DNA of 64,000 nt. It comes from Parelaphostrongylus tenuis (taxonomy: Eukaryota; Nematoda; Chromadorea; Rhabditida; Metastrongylidae). The notes beneath the pieces were generated by a model. That model worked only from the letters and a program-made list of their open reading frames with translations, ran no database searches and was not told the origin of the DNA. The stretch lies in contig JAHQIW010006122.1 of assembly GCA_019055375.1 (NCBI GenBank), positions 1-64,000 on the forward strand, in the 5' to 3' direction. Shown one piece after another: positions 12,205 through 24,430 of the stretch (positions are counted from its first letter, which is position 1; the number at the start of each line of letters is the position of its first letter). The position numbers were made by a program, and so were the translations under genes.

Positions 12205-12450
12205 GTGAGAGCACCAACAGCACTTCCATTTTTCCCTATCCTGTGAGTGAATAGTCCAGTGAGGTCTTCTTCGCTTTAGGAATTCGCTGAACATCATATT
12301 TTTCTTCTTTCTTCTATGCCCTTCTTGAAGAAATCGGGCCAACGGGTCGGTAGTCTTCTCGTAGAGCGCTTGAATCCTGAGAAATCCAGTTGGTAACGGC
12401 TCTCGCTCATCGATTGTCGTTCAAGCGCATCACGTGCCCGTGACCCCACC
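12205..12450 (-). mobile_element. RTE 3'-end fragment, inverted
   Basis: Reverse complement shows the RTE C-terminal coding signature (CGCATTGA-type HVMRLNDNR, then WPDFFKKG-like residues) and the ending GGAAGTGCTGTTGGTGCTCTC. Matching debris lies at 49885-50130. It is far more diverged than the copies at 8-11 kb. Confidence 0.6.
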
Positions 12451-12774
12451 TTATCTACTAGAAGTATCTGTACAAAGTCCTTTTGCGATATTCTTTCTCT
12501 TTGTAGTTGTTAAGTGCCTCTATTTTACAAACTTTACTTACAAGGACAAGGATAATCCCTATGCGATGTCCAAGTGACTGAAGAGTGACTTTGAATTCAA
12601 AACATAATCTCTCTTCGCTCTTATATCGTTCTGAATAATTTGCCAAAAATATAGCAAAAAGCTGTGTGCAGACCCAAGCTGAGCAAACAAATCAAATCGA
12701 GTGGGAAACATAATCTCACTTTTGTTGCTACAATAAAATAAGGATTCTTTTTCTGAAAGCGCAGCACATCATTT

Positions 12775-13360
12775 ATGCTGCCAGAATTTGAGCTTTCGAT
12801 TGAACATTCGAACATCATGAAAAAGTTTCTGTCCAATAAGAGAGGCTTTCAGAAGAGGACCACCAGGGTACAGGCTATCCCGAATGGGTTGGAGAGAATG
12901 AAGACCACTACAATCAACATATCTACCGAGAAGAAACGAGTTTCCATATTCGAAGCATCAAAATCGATGCCTTGGGATATGACGAGCTTTCGAACTTATT
13001 TTTGCATGTTGCATGCATGTTTTTGCGTGTTTTTGAAGCAACATGTGTAAAGCGTTATAAGAAGTGGTGGTTGGTGGACGCGAGGTCCGGCAACTATAGA
13101 GGATGAAGGAACTTCGCAGCCCTTCAACTACCATGTCTTTGAGCGTCTCGACATCTTATTGGAGAGAAAACGCTCACCAACCAACAGGGCGCAAAAAGCC
13201 CATTCCAAGAGTCCGTCGTATCACGAAGCATCAATTTAAATGCAACAGAACCAACGAACTTACTTCTCAATGGCTAATATGTGTGATTGCGATAGTTTCC
13301 ATTTTCATTGATAAAGATGTGTCTGCACCTAGTCATAATAGTAAAATTTGCGGTCTATAA
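12775..13360 (+). other. Unrecognised paired open stretches, duplicated at 50452-51012
   Basis: Two adjacent open stretches (12775-13050 and 13103-13360) have counterparts in the other duplication copy. Conserved blocks include KFLSN, GLERMKTTTINIST and KTLTNQQGAKSP in an alternative frame. Conservation is no better than in the surrounding DNA and the favoured frame is unclear, so this may be non-coding. I cannot assign a function. Confidence 0.25.
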
Positions 13361-13439
13361 CCGCACTTACTTTTCTACTGACCTTATGTCAGCCAGGCTG
13401 AACCACGTTCACTGATTCCGAGAACATTCCTGGGAGGAT

Positions 13440-14130
13440 AGGTTTCCGATCAAGTTTTACAAGAACGGTGTTTATAAAGAACGGATTGGTTTTGAATGCC
13501 TATTCAACTAAACAAAATCAATATCGCCGTAAGGTTTAATGCGATGTTCAGTTTGCAAAGTCAATATGATGAACAACCAAAATTTAGAGCTGAGCGAGAG
13601 TAAGCGAGCCACTTGGAGAGGTTTCAGAACACTGACGATGTAGAAAAAATACAAAGAACATCCAACTTCATACTCAACTTTCAACCAGCGATTACCGTTG
13701 TCTTTACAAATGTTTCAAAAAACTAGCGCTACATACGCGCGATGTAAGACCATTAGGAGTTATGAAACTCGAAAACGAAAGGTCGATGCAAAAAGTGTTC
13801 CGTTTCTCTCAAATGGAGAAGGGATCCGAAAATCTGACTTGTGGCAACGATCGGAAATTGAGTGCGCCGATCTGCACCCCAGGATGTCAGCGATCCTTAG
13901 GCTGGACACATAATACGTTCTGATGAGCAGCCGATGGACGATAGACGTAATCCGGGAGAATCCTCTGCAATGTCTAACACACAATAAGAGGGCCACCTGA
14001 TACAGTCTAACTTCTTCACAAACACCTATCAAAGTACATGGTGCCCAAGCAATCCCTTCAGTAAGGAGGGCTTACTGAGGCTGTTTGACGTATTAGGAGA
14101 ATATGGAAAGCTCCGCTCTAGTCACTCGAC
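13440..14130 (+). mobile_element. Very decayed RTE 3' fragment
   Basis: Residual similarity includes KERIGFECLF (for the family RNGWVLNAPF), ELSESKRATW, EDVEKIQRTSNF, and AACGATCGGAAATTGAGTGCGCCG..CTGCACCCCAGGATGTCAGCG, which matches the family QRSKIRDAVLHARIS. It ends in TCACTCGACAATCAGCGAGGCAGCAGAT, the RTE 3' terminus. The same relic is at 51115-51830. Confidence 0.6.
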
Positions 14131-14734
14131 AATCAGCGAGGCAGCAGATTACACAAGTGATGAGTATTTCACACAAAAGACGTCCTGAAATTCGCGGATT
14201 TATGACAAAATCGCATCGAAAGTACAGGGAGAATACTGTAGCGAAATTGTTCGTTGTTCTGCAATTCAACCAAAACGACAAGGAAGTCTTAAAACACGAA
14301 ACGGCTGTAAACTCAATAGCTTATTTAGCTCAATGACGGCTTGTAAAACTCACAAAGTATGGTCTATGACAATTCAGCGCTGACGGTGCTTTCGATTTGT
14401 CATTCGCGAAATAGCTTGAAACAAATTTCATTACATTCCAAGTCGGAGACTTTTCGCAGACACTTTGGAAATGAGCAAAACCTCTTCTCTTCGCACACTA
14501 TGCTGTTAACTACCTGGATGAGACTTCCACAGCAAAGGATGGCTTTCTCAAAATATTTCCTACTACGGTTGTGAAGAAAGTTCTGGAGCACTTCAGAAGC
14601 ATGGGATAACTCCCGTGCATTCATGGATATATTACACTTTTCCGATGTGGGATTTTCCCGCTATGGGACTAGATATTACTCTTGTCTATTTTCACTTTGT
14701 TACAAGCCTCCGCGCTGTCTAATGACATAATCGC

Positions 14735-15036
14735 AGTTCGTGTTTTGATGCGTCATCATTGGAGAAAGGGTCTTTCACATCGAGCTACAGTCGATGAAAT
14801 CAACGAAGTTGAAGGACAAGGCACATAAAACAAATCTGCTGCTGGATGCTAGTTTCACCGCTTTAGTGCCAAAGATCTAGACCTCGAAGACAAAGCTCTT
14901 TCAGGAGGTCCCACAAAGATTGAGTCGTTTGATGAAGCTGAAAATGCATTTGAAGAATTCTTTAGATCGAGGTTGAAGTAATTATCGACTTCGAGCAGAA
15001 CCGAAACTTGGCAGATCGACGACAGGAAGTCCTAGG
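14735..15036 (+). pseudogene. Mariner-family transposase N-terminal fragment, second copy
   Basis: This reads RVLMRHHWRKGLSHRATVDE, INEVEGQGT, stop, NKSAAGC, stop, FHRF, DLDLEDK, SGGPTK and FDEAENAFEEFF almost in one frame, which gives the mariner DNA-binding domain pattern more clearly than the copy at 680. Two stops and the missing catalytic domain make it a relic. Confidence 0.65.
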
Positions 15037-16656
15037 AAACCACTGCTTTTATTTTGAAGAACAGTTATTCTTGTTTTGTTTGGATTTCTTTCATATATTT
15101 TTGATTTTTACAAGTGCTCCCAAACTTCCTTTCCACCAATCGATTTGTTAAAGATGCAGCGGTCAGTAGAGAGCTCTTCAAAATTCAAAAAAAGAATCTA
15201 GGCCATCGTGCGCTTCGCAGCAATTCAGTGAACATGAAGATGTGTAATACCATTATCCAACTGCAAAAATGTCGGAATGGCATCAAATTTTGGGTGGTTT
15301 TCCTCTGTAGCACAGCAATATCCGCCTTGAAGCGTCATTGTGGGTAAACATCTTCAGGTCTTCAGACCTCGAAAACTGATTGTTCGTATTAATCACTTAG
15401 TGTAGTGTAGAAAACTCCAAACTCTCCTGACAATTTTTTCAGAAACAATACAGAATATGCATAGAAAACTAAAGAGATTGTGACCACTACACAAAGAAGT
15501 GATATTTCACTATATGAGATGTACAATACAAGATTTTGTTTTGAACCGCAGGACCGGCTATCTATTAACCCCGGAATAGTTTCAATAAATGAGTATTTTA
15601 AATGAGTGTTTCAAAATGAGCTTTTACTAAGTGATCCAAAATTCATTAACGTTTTCTACTAGGGTTATAGAGGTTGTGGCTTAGTGGATTTTGGATCAGT
15701 ATGATTTTTCGAAGCTCTAAAGAAGGCGACCCGCTGAAACGTTAGCCACCTCGATTATTGTGATATTCACTGCTGCATACCAACAGTATTGTTGTTTGCT
15801 TTGCTAATAATCAGTATATAATATCAATAATATTCGGAACTGCTATACAGAAGAATAATACAAATTTTGTTTGGCCTGCACATTGTGCGAAATTGCGGAA
15901 GGACGGCGCTCTGTTAACATCTACTTTGAACTTTTGAAAAGATGAACACGATTTCCGTTTGCTTCTTCATATTGGTGGATTTCTGGTAAAATCTAATCAC
16001 ACCCCAATTTCTCAACCATACTTTTGAAAATATATAGATCTATGTGAATTTGGCTATCAGTTGACGACTCCTTTAGAACTATAATTTAGAGCTTGCTGGA
16101 ACTGAGACGCTAATAAGAACATTAAAGTTTCACAAGCACAGTTTTTGCTTGGAAATCTGTTGCGAAAAAGTTTTGCAATGCGACTGTACTTCGTTTTTAT
16201 CAATCAATATCTTCTATGGAAGCATTTTTTTCAGAACTGCAGTTGTGATTCAGGCGTTTTTGTCGATTGTCGCACATCAGAAATAAGAAGGCGGGAGCCG
16301 GATATAAGGCGTGCATCTTGAGAAACTGCGCATTCACTGAATTTCTATTAACTTGTCGCTCCATCTTCATTCAAGATTTGACAGAAATTTTCTCACCTCA
16401 ATAACTGGTTTTTTTAAGCATCGCATTAGCACAATGTGTCACGAAATACGCTTTTAAGGATTTTGTTCTGAATCAAAAGTGTTAAAGATCCTTCGAAGCA
16501 CTTGCGAAAACCAGAAAAAAATCAAAGATCAGCCAAGGAGACGTCACCCTCGCATGAGTGCCGAGTGTCAAGTCTGTTGTTATCTTCGTGAATGATATGG
16601 CACAAAAGATGTAGGTATTAGTCTTAATCGAGTCTATAATACTTATTCTATTTTAG

Positions 16657-18813
16657 GAACATGATTATTCTTACAAACAGGCAGTACCTTGGAGCGCTCC
16701 ATTTATGATTTTGCTGCTAGTCATAATCTCAACCGTGTTTGGATGTGGAGTGATTCCTGGAGGTTAAAGTAATGAATAGGAGTTGTTATAGAGCTACAAA
16801 CATTCCCATTCTTAGATTGTCAAGAACTCTAATTAGAATGAGCATGCCTAGCACTACATCATTGTCATAATGTTGTCGCAATCTGTGCTACCTATAGGCA
16901 GGCTTCTTGATTTTATATAAGAAGTCCTCCCAATTTTCTCAAAAGGAGCATTGCTCGAGTGAAGAATTTTACTTTGCGATGTTATCGTATAGAAGATGAC
17001 TGCCATATAAGTTGCCAGGCGTTAGCTATAGGTAGATAGTGGTCCAAATTACAACATGTCAAAACTTGATGACGTGAAATGTTGTCTGAGCCTTTTCGAA
17101 GTCGATGGTATGCGGTTGTCATCAGTTATATAGATATTCACCTTCAATCTGCTGTTCAAGAATGTCACTCAAGAGCATCGATATAATCCGAAAAATTGCC
17201 AAAATATACATTAACCACATACGTGTTAAACCTTAAATAGGCTTGGGACAGTTCTCAGAAGAGATCGATGTTCTCAAACGTGATTTCTGAAACAGCCGAT
17301 TCAGAAACCTTTGGTTATAAGCACAATTCTATATCTATGAACATCGCCAAGTGAGGTTATCCGCACGGGCAGTGCTTCACCAAAAATTTGTCGACTTTAA
17401 CGAAGTGAAAACGAATAATTGTGGATGATCGACTCGAATTATCGGCTCTGAAGAAACGAAGACGTCGATGAATCGGCGAATAACGTTTATTTTTCAACCA
17501 CGTGGTCTTAGAATGATTTATAAAAGAAAGTTCCATTGAATAGTAATGACGAGGAGAGCCGGTTTTCGAAGTACTTAATAACTTAATTTACAACGATTCA
17601 CTACACAAAGTACGAAATTTCGTTGCAGCGAGCACTAAGACCTTCACTGCCAGCGGGCCCAGCAACTTACCTGTTATCGCGGTTTACACAGATACGAACC
17701 AAGTCTCTGCCCTAGTCCCTGGCATTGCAACTAGCAACGGTGCTATTCAGGCATTGGCACAACGTTTTGCAATGCAAACAGTAAGTTTACAACTCAAGCA
17801 TTTCATTCGTTTACGTGAAATCTGGAAAGACGTAAAGATAAGCGCATTTTCTCACAAACCTTCAGCCTCCTGGAGCTTACTTCACTTGCAAAGCTTCACT
17901 TCTGCCAAATGAAAACACTTCTAATCCATTCTTCGAAATGGTGAGGAAGATTTACTTTTTAGGTCCATCGATGTTCTGGAAATTGAGGGTCGGAGAGCAC
18001 TCTTACCTGATTTTGTGATCTCCAACATTCTGGGTCAACTTCAAGTCAGTACCACTTACGAACCACTGCTATGTCAGAGCGTAATGGAACCAGGGGAAAT
18101 CGTAAGTCTCCAGCAATGGACATATATTTAGCAGATTCCAATCCGAACTATAAGGGGCATTCAAAAAGCAGAGCTATAACTTTTTTTTTTACAAATAAGG
18201 ATATTTTCTAAACCTATCATAAATTATCTCAGAGTTTGAGGAGAACTATCGTAAATCTAAAACATCAAAATCCTTGAAATCGACAGTACCTTCGCAAATG
18301 TTACACATATTTCATTTTGATAATGATATAATATTTAAAGTGCTAATAAGTGAAGGTTTGTAGGCTGTTGAAGAGGAAAAGAAAGTAGTGCCGAACATTG
18401 TTTTTACTTTTCAGTTGTCTAATGCACAGAAGAGAAGAAGTGTTTCCAAGACTTCTTGTTTCTAGAAGTGCCTTGTCGACAGCTGTATTATCGTCGGTGG
18501 CACGGTGACGGGAATTTGCCCCGAAGGTGGTGGGGGGGTGCGGGGTGCCGCTGCGGGCGGCGATGAATGTCAGAGGTTGCAAGATGCTATCGACGCGCAA
18601 ACACTTGTCTCTCTCAGGAACTCTCACGGTTCGAACGGCTTTCTTATTTGTACAATCTCGTCTTATAAGAAAAATTCTATGTAGACTACGAACATCATCA
18701 TGGCTAATTGGCCGATTTCGATGTGGCAAAATGTTGTGGACAGAGCGCTTCGATTGTTAAGATCGGGTCCGTTTGGTTCGCATTTGTACACGGTAACGGT
18801 CACTGTCAGCTGA
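16657..18813 (+). pseudogene. Secreted-protein family copy B, five exons, lightly disrupted
   Basis: Exons: 16657-16768, 17629-17780, 17963-18101, 18466-18628 and 18685-18813, all with GT/AG junctions. Exon 2 is fully open (STKTFTASGPSNLPVIAVYT through ALAQRFAMQT), as is exon 5 (TTNIIMANWPISMWQNVVDR through SGPFGSHLYTVTVTVS). Exon 4 shows SCIIVGGTVTGIC followed by a Gly/Ala-rich loop. Breaks: one base missing near Lys-7 and a TAA in place of the last Gln codon of exon 1 (16765-16767), one extra C at the start of exon 3, and one extra base near the end of exon 4. An AATAAA signal is at 18888-18893. The product would be a small secreted Cys-containing protein of unknown role. Confidence 0.8.
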
Positions 18814-19974
18814 AATTGAAAGTGAACTGTGATATTATTGGACAAACATTTTTATCTAATCGATGTTCATTGTGGCAGTACACTATTAATAAACTAGCAA
18901 CCATATGGGTGTTGAACAATCAGTAGTGGAGCAGTAAATTATATTGAAATGCACAATGTGATGAATTTGTGCTTACTACTCTATTTGAAAAGTATTGAGA
19001 AGTTCCCATATATATAAACGTATTACTAGTAGAAAGAGCGCCCAGTCATGCTAAACAACTTTACATATCAACACGTAGACGACGTGTCTGGGACGCCATG
19101 CACTCCAGTTCATTTTTCACACTTCTTTTGACGATATTGTAATGGAAATAGAGTAATCAAGAGATACCTATTCTATAATGTTTGGTTCTTCAGAAGGAAT
19201 GTTGTGCGAAGGATTTCTAGTATCTAACAGGGTCAACCTGAAAGATTTACTCACAAGTTGGCCTTCTCAGTGACGAGTATCAACAAGAAGAAAATTTGCC
19301 TAGCTTCCGGAGTTCTTAGCAAGTTTTCAAACTTCACAGCGGGTTCTCTTGGCAACTGCATAGTAAAATTTAGATGATGGAGCACTTCATTATCGCGAAA
19401 AAGTAGGATAGTGTGAAAGAGAGCTGCAGTAGGTATTCTTAGAAGATAAAACACCCATGCGTCCTAGCAATCCGTATTTTTTAGCAAAACGTAGACAGCC
19501 TTCAAAAAAACATACTTTCATCTCTTCTTGCGCTTTTTTGACACGGATCCCGAAGCTGAGATGTTTTGTATATACTCATTAGTCTTATATATGCAAATAA
19601 GATAGAACAAAATTTATTACATTCTTGATCGGAGAATTCTCACAAACGCTTTGGAAACAAGTGGTGCATTTTACACCAAATACTTCGTCGTTCACAACTG
19701 AAGTGAGGCTCCCACAGCAAGGCAAAGGTTTTCTAAAACATTTTAAAATTGATAGAGGTACAGATGTCAGTAAAGGGCTCTTCGAAATTTGAAATGTAAT
19801 CAAACGCATTTACAAGCGAATCTAAAGCTGGAGAACGGACGCTACTGTTATTTAATGGCGAAAATGTCGGAACTGCATTGAATGCAATCGTTTCCTTTCG
19901 TATGACAGAAATATTTGCTATAAGTCGTTGTTGCTGGCAGAAATTTCCGAATTAATTCTGAATCTAGGATACTT

Positions 19975-21345
19975 ATTCAGTCTAATTGATTACTTCATCT
20001 GTATCACCTGTCATCCCATTGATCGTCGAGTGACTCGAGCGGGAACCAGCAACGCTTCCATTTTCCCTATCGCGTGCAAGAGTAGCCCATTGGGTCCTCC
20101 TCTCTCTAGGGATTCGCTGAGCATCATATCTTTCTTCAATGCCTTTCGTAAAGAAATTGAACCAATGGATCGGTGGTCTTACTGTAGAGGGCTTGATGTC
20201 CCGAGGAAGCCAGCCGGTAACGGCTCTCGTCCATCGGTTGTCGTTGAAGCGCATCACGTGTCTGGTCCACCTTATTTTCGATATCCTGGCGTGTAGAACG
20301 GCGTCTCTGATTTTCGATCGTTGACGTAGGTCGGAACTTCGGATCCTTTCTCTCATTTGCGAGATACGGGATACTCCTAGCATCGACCTTTCGACTTCAA
20401 TATTCATGTATAATAATAATAAAATAGTAATAATAATGATAACAATAAAAATAATAATAGCGTTCAATAAACCGAGTGATCTTTCATCCTGCTTACGTAA
20501 TGAGCATGTTTCTGCTGCATACTTTAAGGAAGGGATTATCGTCGATTTGAAAAGGTGACACGGAGTCGGATGTTCTTAGCCCTCTTCACTACATTTTCGA
20601 TGCTCTTAAACGCTCCCCAAGCCGCTCATTTCCTCCTGCTTAACTCCGGAGCTAAGTCGATCATCATGTGATTTTACGACCTAGACAGACGTAACTGGAG
20701 CATTCGGAGATTTTCGTTCCGTTGAGCGTGAATGGGGCATTCAAAACCCATTCGTTCCTCATGAACATGGTTTTCTCTAGATTTAGTTGCAGACCAATCT
20801 TTCCAGAGGCGTTGTCGAATCGGTCGACACTCGTTCCTCATGGCTGATGCTTGGTGTTATGAGGGCGATATCATCAGCAAGCGAAGATGGTTTAATTGTC
20901 GACCGTCATTTTCACTCCCATATCGTCCCATTCCAGTGTTCGCATGACATTTTGGAGGTGGCAGTGAACGATTTTGGCGAAATTCTATCGCCTTGTCAAA
21001 CCAATCTTCTTACGTCAATGATAATATTGTTCTAGAATGGCGATATTTTGGTCGTAAATTCTTTATGTAGCCCACGAAGAATCATTACGTACCGAGTGGG
21101 AACGCCCTGGTTATCCAGAGCCTCTGTAAGTGCTTCTGTTTCCACTGAATCAAAGGCTTTTCTTCAAATCGATGAATGTGAGACACAGCGGCAGCTTGTA
21201 CTCTCGTGAGACTTCAATGAGTCATGTGATCGTGTGGATATGGTCTGTGGTGCCAAACATGGCTATCCTTTCGTCCAGCGTTCCGTCAATCCTGTTTAGG
21301 ATGACTCCAGTGAAGAGTTTATAGACAACGAGTATTTTGCTGCTT
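19975..21345 (-). mobile_element. RTE retrotransposon, 3' half, copy 2
   Basis: The C-terminal part is the best preserved of all copies: open from 20467 to 19982 with SMLGVSRISQMRERIRSSDL, KIRDAVLHARISKIRW, HVMRFNDNRWTRAV, TKGIEERYDAQRIPRERR and TGDTDEVIN before the stop. Upstream (20480-21345) the reverse transcriptase is broken but recognisable. An AT-rich trinucleotide tract interrupts it at 20401-20460. The 5' half is missing. Confidence 0.85.
20401..20460. repeat. AAT-rich microsatellite inside RTE copy 2
   Basis: About 60 bases of (TAA/AAT)-type repeats (TATAATAATAATAAAATAGT..) interrupt the RTE coding sequence between the codons for the ERS-type and VIER-type motifs. It is absent from the other copies. 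Confidence 0.7.
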
Positions 21346-21439
21346 AGTCTCCGGTACCATTTTGTGCCATAGCATAGACTTTTCTTGGTGCTTCATTTGG
21401 AAGATCGAAAGTGGTAACTACATCCCTTTTGAACTTTCT

Positions 21440-23010
21440 GGTGTCAATTTTATATTCTTGGATACCCATTTAACACTTCGAAATAGTCCTCCATTTCCTC
21501 TTATGTGAGACAAACAACTGAAAACTTCAAAAGTTCTCCATTTCCTCTTATGTGAGGCAAGTAATGAAAAAATCTTCCATATCACATCAGAGTAAGAGCC
21601 GAACCGAGAAGTAGAGATTCTACCTCATACATAAGAAAGGATAAAATAATTTGCGCGAAGTGTTTTTCTGACCACTCAAAGGTTGAACAACCAGAACAAT
21701 GCTTTAAGATAGGCATTGGATGTTAAAATATTAAGCAATATATGTATATTATACATATATATATATGTATATAACTTTGGCTTATTCTCTGCGAGTAGTT
21801 CAAGAATGGCTTACCTGCGGAGTCGTTTGACACTATTATACAAAGCGAAGTAACATCGAATGACTCCATTACATGCGAGTTATTTACCTGAGCGCACCGT
21901 AAGTGGTCTACGAAAATTTGGTTTGCGTAGATAAGTTGAATAAGCTCTGAGCAGCAGATTTAGATTGAGGTTTGAGAATCACGCTATTTTATCCGTTGGT
22001 CCATCGATAGAGGTGATGCTAGGGCTGTAGAATGTTGATGGATCGATATATGCAAGGTCATGTAGAAGTTAATTTGTGAGGTCTAATGAGTAGATATAGG
22101 ACAGACAAATCGGACCATCATTTTTTTAGAAGAGTATGACTGAAGACTTAAGATCGGCAGCCTTTGCCGTATTAACTCAGTCTTAATTCAGTACTCGGTA
22201 TTGGCTGTTGTCCATTGAAGCGATAGATGAAAAGCCGATCTTCGTTCACTGGGTGGGAACTTTTCATAGGAGTGTTTATGATCATTCGAAAGATCAGATT
22301 TCTAGCTACAGTGCACGTCGCTGGTTTCTCGAAAAGACCCCTTTATAATGCTGCTGCATTTAGAACAAATCATGCTCGATATACGCCGTTTGTCCTCATT
22401 TTTATTACGCATTTTATTCCGCAGGGGAACAAAATGCACATGAACGTGTGGAGAAACTTTCGTATATCTCATCCAATCGTTTGATCTGCATTTCCTTCAA
22501 AGCGGAAAAATATTCCATTGAAAAACAAATTGCATACCATACATCCAACGACCAAGGCATCGATAAATATGCTCAGCCCCGACCCCATGGACTAGCTGAT
22601 AACAGCCCACCGAAAATGTAAAACTCAAGCTCACTTTCCCTTTCTAACTATATCTCTGGAAAATAGCATCGTTAGAATCTCTGAAACTTACTCTATCGAA
22701 TGATTACTAATGCTCTCTAAGAAAAAGCCTGTCCAGCGATGTGTGAAACACAAGTACTTTTCCATTCTCCTAAGCGCTATCTAGAAACTTTCAAAAAGCA
22801 AACACATCTTTGAGCTGTTTGGAAATTGCGCTATTGAATAAGTACAGCCAGGAAGGAGTTTTATCTAGCAAAATATAAGCGAGACGAGAAAAAATTATGA
22901 GGTTGTGTAAAACATAATCTCACTTGTGATTTTACAGCGTCTTAAAGGGAGAGTTTTAAATACCGTCTATTTACGGTTTTAGCCAGAGATTCAAGCTTTG
23001 AAATTATTAC
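21440..23010. repeat. Left arm of inverted duplication 2
   Basis: Matches 30926-32580 in reverse: TTCTTGGATACCCATTTAACA..CG (21457) against its complement at 32550, both TATA tracts, CACTGGGTGGGAACTTTTCATAGG against 31729-31750, and CATAATCTCACTTGTGATTTTACAGCG against 31009-31035. No gene is apparent. Open stretches such as 22227-22484 (counterpart 31535-31789) are weakly conserved and not recognised. Confidence 0.8.
21736..21775. repeat. Palindromic TA-rich tract
   Basis: A run of ATATATGTATAT units that is nearly self-complementary. The matching tract in the opposite arm is at 32218-32291 and is longer. Confidence 0.75.
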
Positions 23011-23048
23011 CAAACTCTCCCATGAAGAAACTCCCATTTATTTTTCAA

Positions 23049-24015
23049 CGTTTTCTTCTAGGGTTATGGAGGTTTTGACTAACGGATTGTGGATCAATAT
23101 AATCTTCCCAAGCTCTGAAGAGGGTGACCCGTCGAAACGTCAGCCACCTCCAATATTGTATATTCATGTAGCAATACTGACTGTGTTGTTGTGTGCTCTG
23201 TCAATATTCAATAAGTACCATTAGTAACACCTCGGAACGGATAAAGAGAAGAAAACAGAAAATTTCTTTTGCTTGTGCATAATGCGGAAATTGCGGAAGG
23301 ACGGCGTTCTGTAAACATTTATCTTGAAACGTTTGAGAAGATGAACAGGGTAGCGTCTGCTTAGCATTACATAACTTGCGTTCTCGAACATTGTCCACTT
23401 GTGCTTTCCCATTTCGATACATTGGCGATTTCAACGAAGTGAATTGATATCCTATCTTACTGCAGCATTTGATGTTTTCATGCAGGTGTTTAATCAAAGT
23501 TTCAATCCTGATACGATTTTCCCTCAACATCCTCATATTGGTGGATTTTTGGTAACATCTAATTACACGCCTATTTCTCAACCATACTAATGAAATTCTA
23601 TAGATCTACTCAATTTGGCTATCAGTTGACCACTCATTTCAAACTATAATTTGTGAGCGTGCTAAATGTGAAAGGCTAACAAGAACATCAAAGTTTCACA
23701 AACGCAGTTTTTGCTCAGAAATTTGTCATCGAATAAGTTTTGTAATTGTGGCTTCGTTTTTATCAGTCAATATCATCTATGGAAGAATTTTTTCTCAGAA
23801 GTGCAGTTGTGATTCAGGCGCTTTGTCGATTGTCGCCGCATCAGAAATGAGAAGGCGGGAGCCGAATGTGTGCCGTGCAACTTGAGAAATTGGCGCAATC
23901 ACTGAGATTTTTCTTTGACTTGTCAATCCACTTTCATTCAAGATTTGACAGAAACGTTCTCACCTCGATAGCTGGTTTTTCGAGCATCGCATTAGCACAG
24001 TGTGTCACGAGATAC
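23049..24015 (+). repeat. Family 5' flank, orphan copy C (left arm of inverted duplication 3)
   Basis: Corresponds to 1590-2520 of block A and, inverted, to 25880-26868. It runs from CTAGGGTTATGGAGGTTTTGACTA to GCATTAGCACAGTGTGTCACGAGATACGCTTA and stops before exon 1. At about 24017 it switches directly into RTE coding sequence. Confidence 0.75.
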
Positions 24016-24016
24016 G

Positions 24017-24315
24017 CTTACCAAGGAGAGCGTTTAGCGTTTGGGGAACGTTTAAGAGCATCCAAGATGTAGTGAAGAGGACAAAGAACATCCGACTCCG
24101 TGCCCACCTTTTCGACTCGGCGATTATCTCTGCCCTAACGTATGCAACAGAAACCTGGTCGCTACGTAAACAAGATGAAAGATCACTAGGCGTTATTGAA
24201 CGCGCAGTCGAAAGGTCGATGCTAGGAGTATTCCGTGTCTCGCAAATGAGAGAAAGGATACGAAGTTCTGACCTACGTCATACATCGAAGTTGCGCATCC
24301 TTCAAAGACTAACCA
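24017..24315 (+). mobile_element. RTE fragment joined to copy C
   Basis: Open from about 24020 with the family residues AFSVWGTFKSIQDVVKRTKN, IRLRAHLFDSAIIS, LTYATETWSLRKQDERSLGV, ERAVERSMLGVFRVSQMRER and RIRSSDLRH. Its 5' neighbour is the secreted-gene flank and its 3' neighbour is unrelated DNA. Confidence 0.8.
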
Positions 24316-24430
24316 GTGCTAAGTAATTTGATCTTTATTTCTTCATTCATCCTTCAAAATGACAATGCCAACTAAATACAAGAACTACTCGATGAAGACA
24401 TTGCTTTTTGAACATTTTTTCATTTTACCT

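Larger units (their letters stand above)
11860..14060 (+). repeat. Duplicated segment with old retrotransposon debris
   Basis: It matches 49745-52000 throughout: TCAACATTTCTTG(G/A)G(T/C)TATC at the start, an inverted RTE 3' fragment, a pair of short open stretches, then a very decayed RTE 3' part. Open stretches at 12775-13050 and 13103-13360 correspond to 50452-50763 and 50767-51012 and keep blocks such as MKTTTINIST and SSTSYxRENAHQPTG-like residues. I do not recognise a family. Confidence 0.7.
14060..19010 (+). repeat. Segmental duplication block B
   Basis: Full-length counterpart of block A with an offset of about 14.05 kb in its first part. It contains a mariner relic (14735-15036), the family 5' flank (15660-16650) and pseudogene copy B. 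The foldback element seen in exon 3 of copy A is absent here, so that insertion happened after the duplication. Confidence 0.85.
19020..21345. repeat. Right arm of inverted duplication 1
   Basis: Reverse complement of about 9880-11850: first the RTE 3' flank (19020-19975), then the RTE coding sequence. A fragment of the block-A 5' part (CTTTGGAAAC..GAGGCTCCCACAGCAAGGCAAAGG, 19640-19760) lies within it. Confidence 0.75.
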
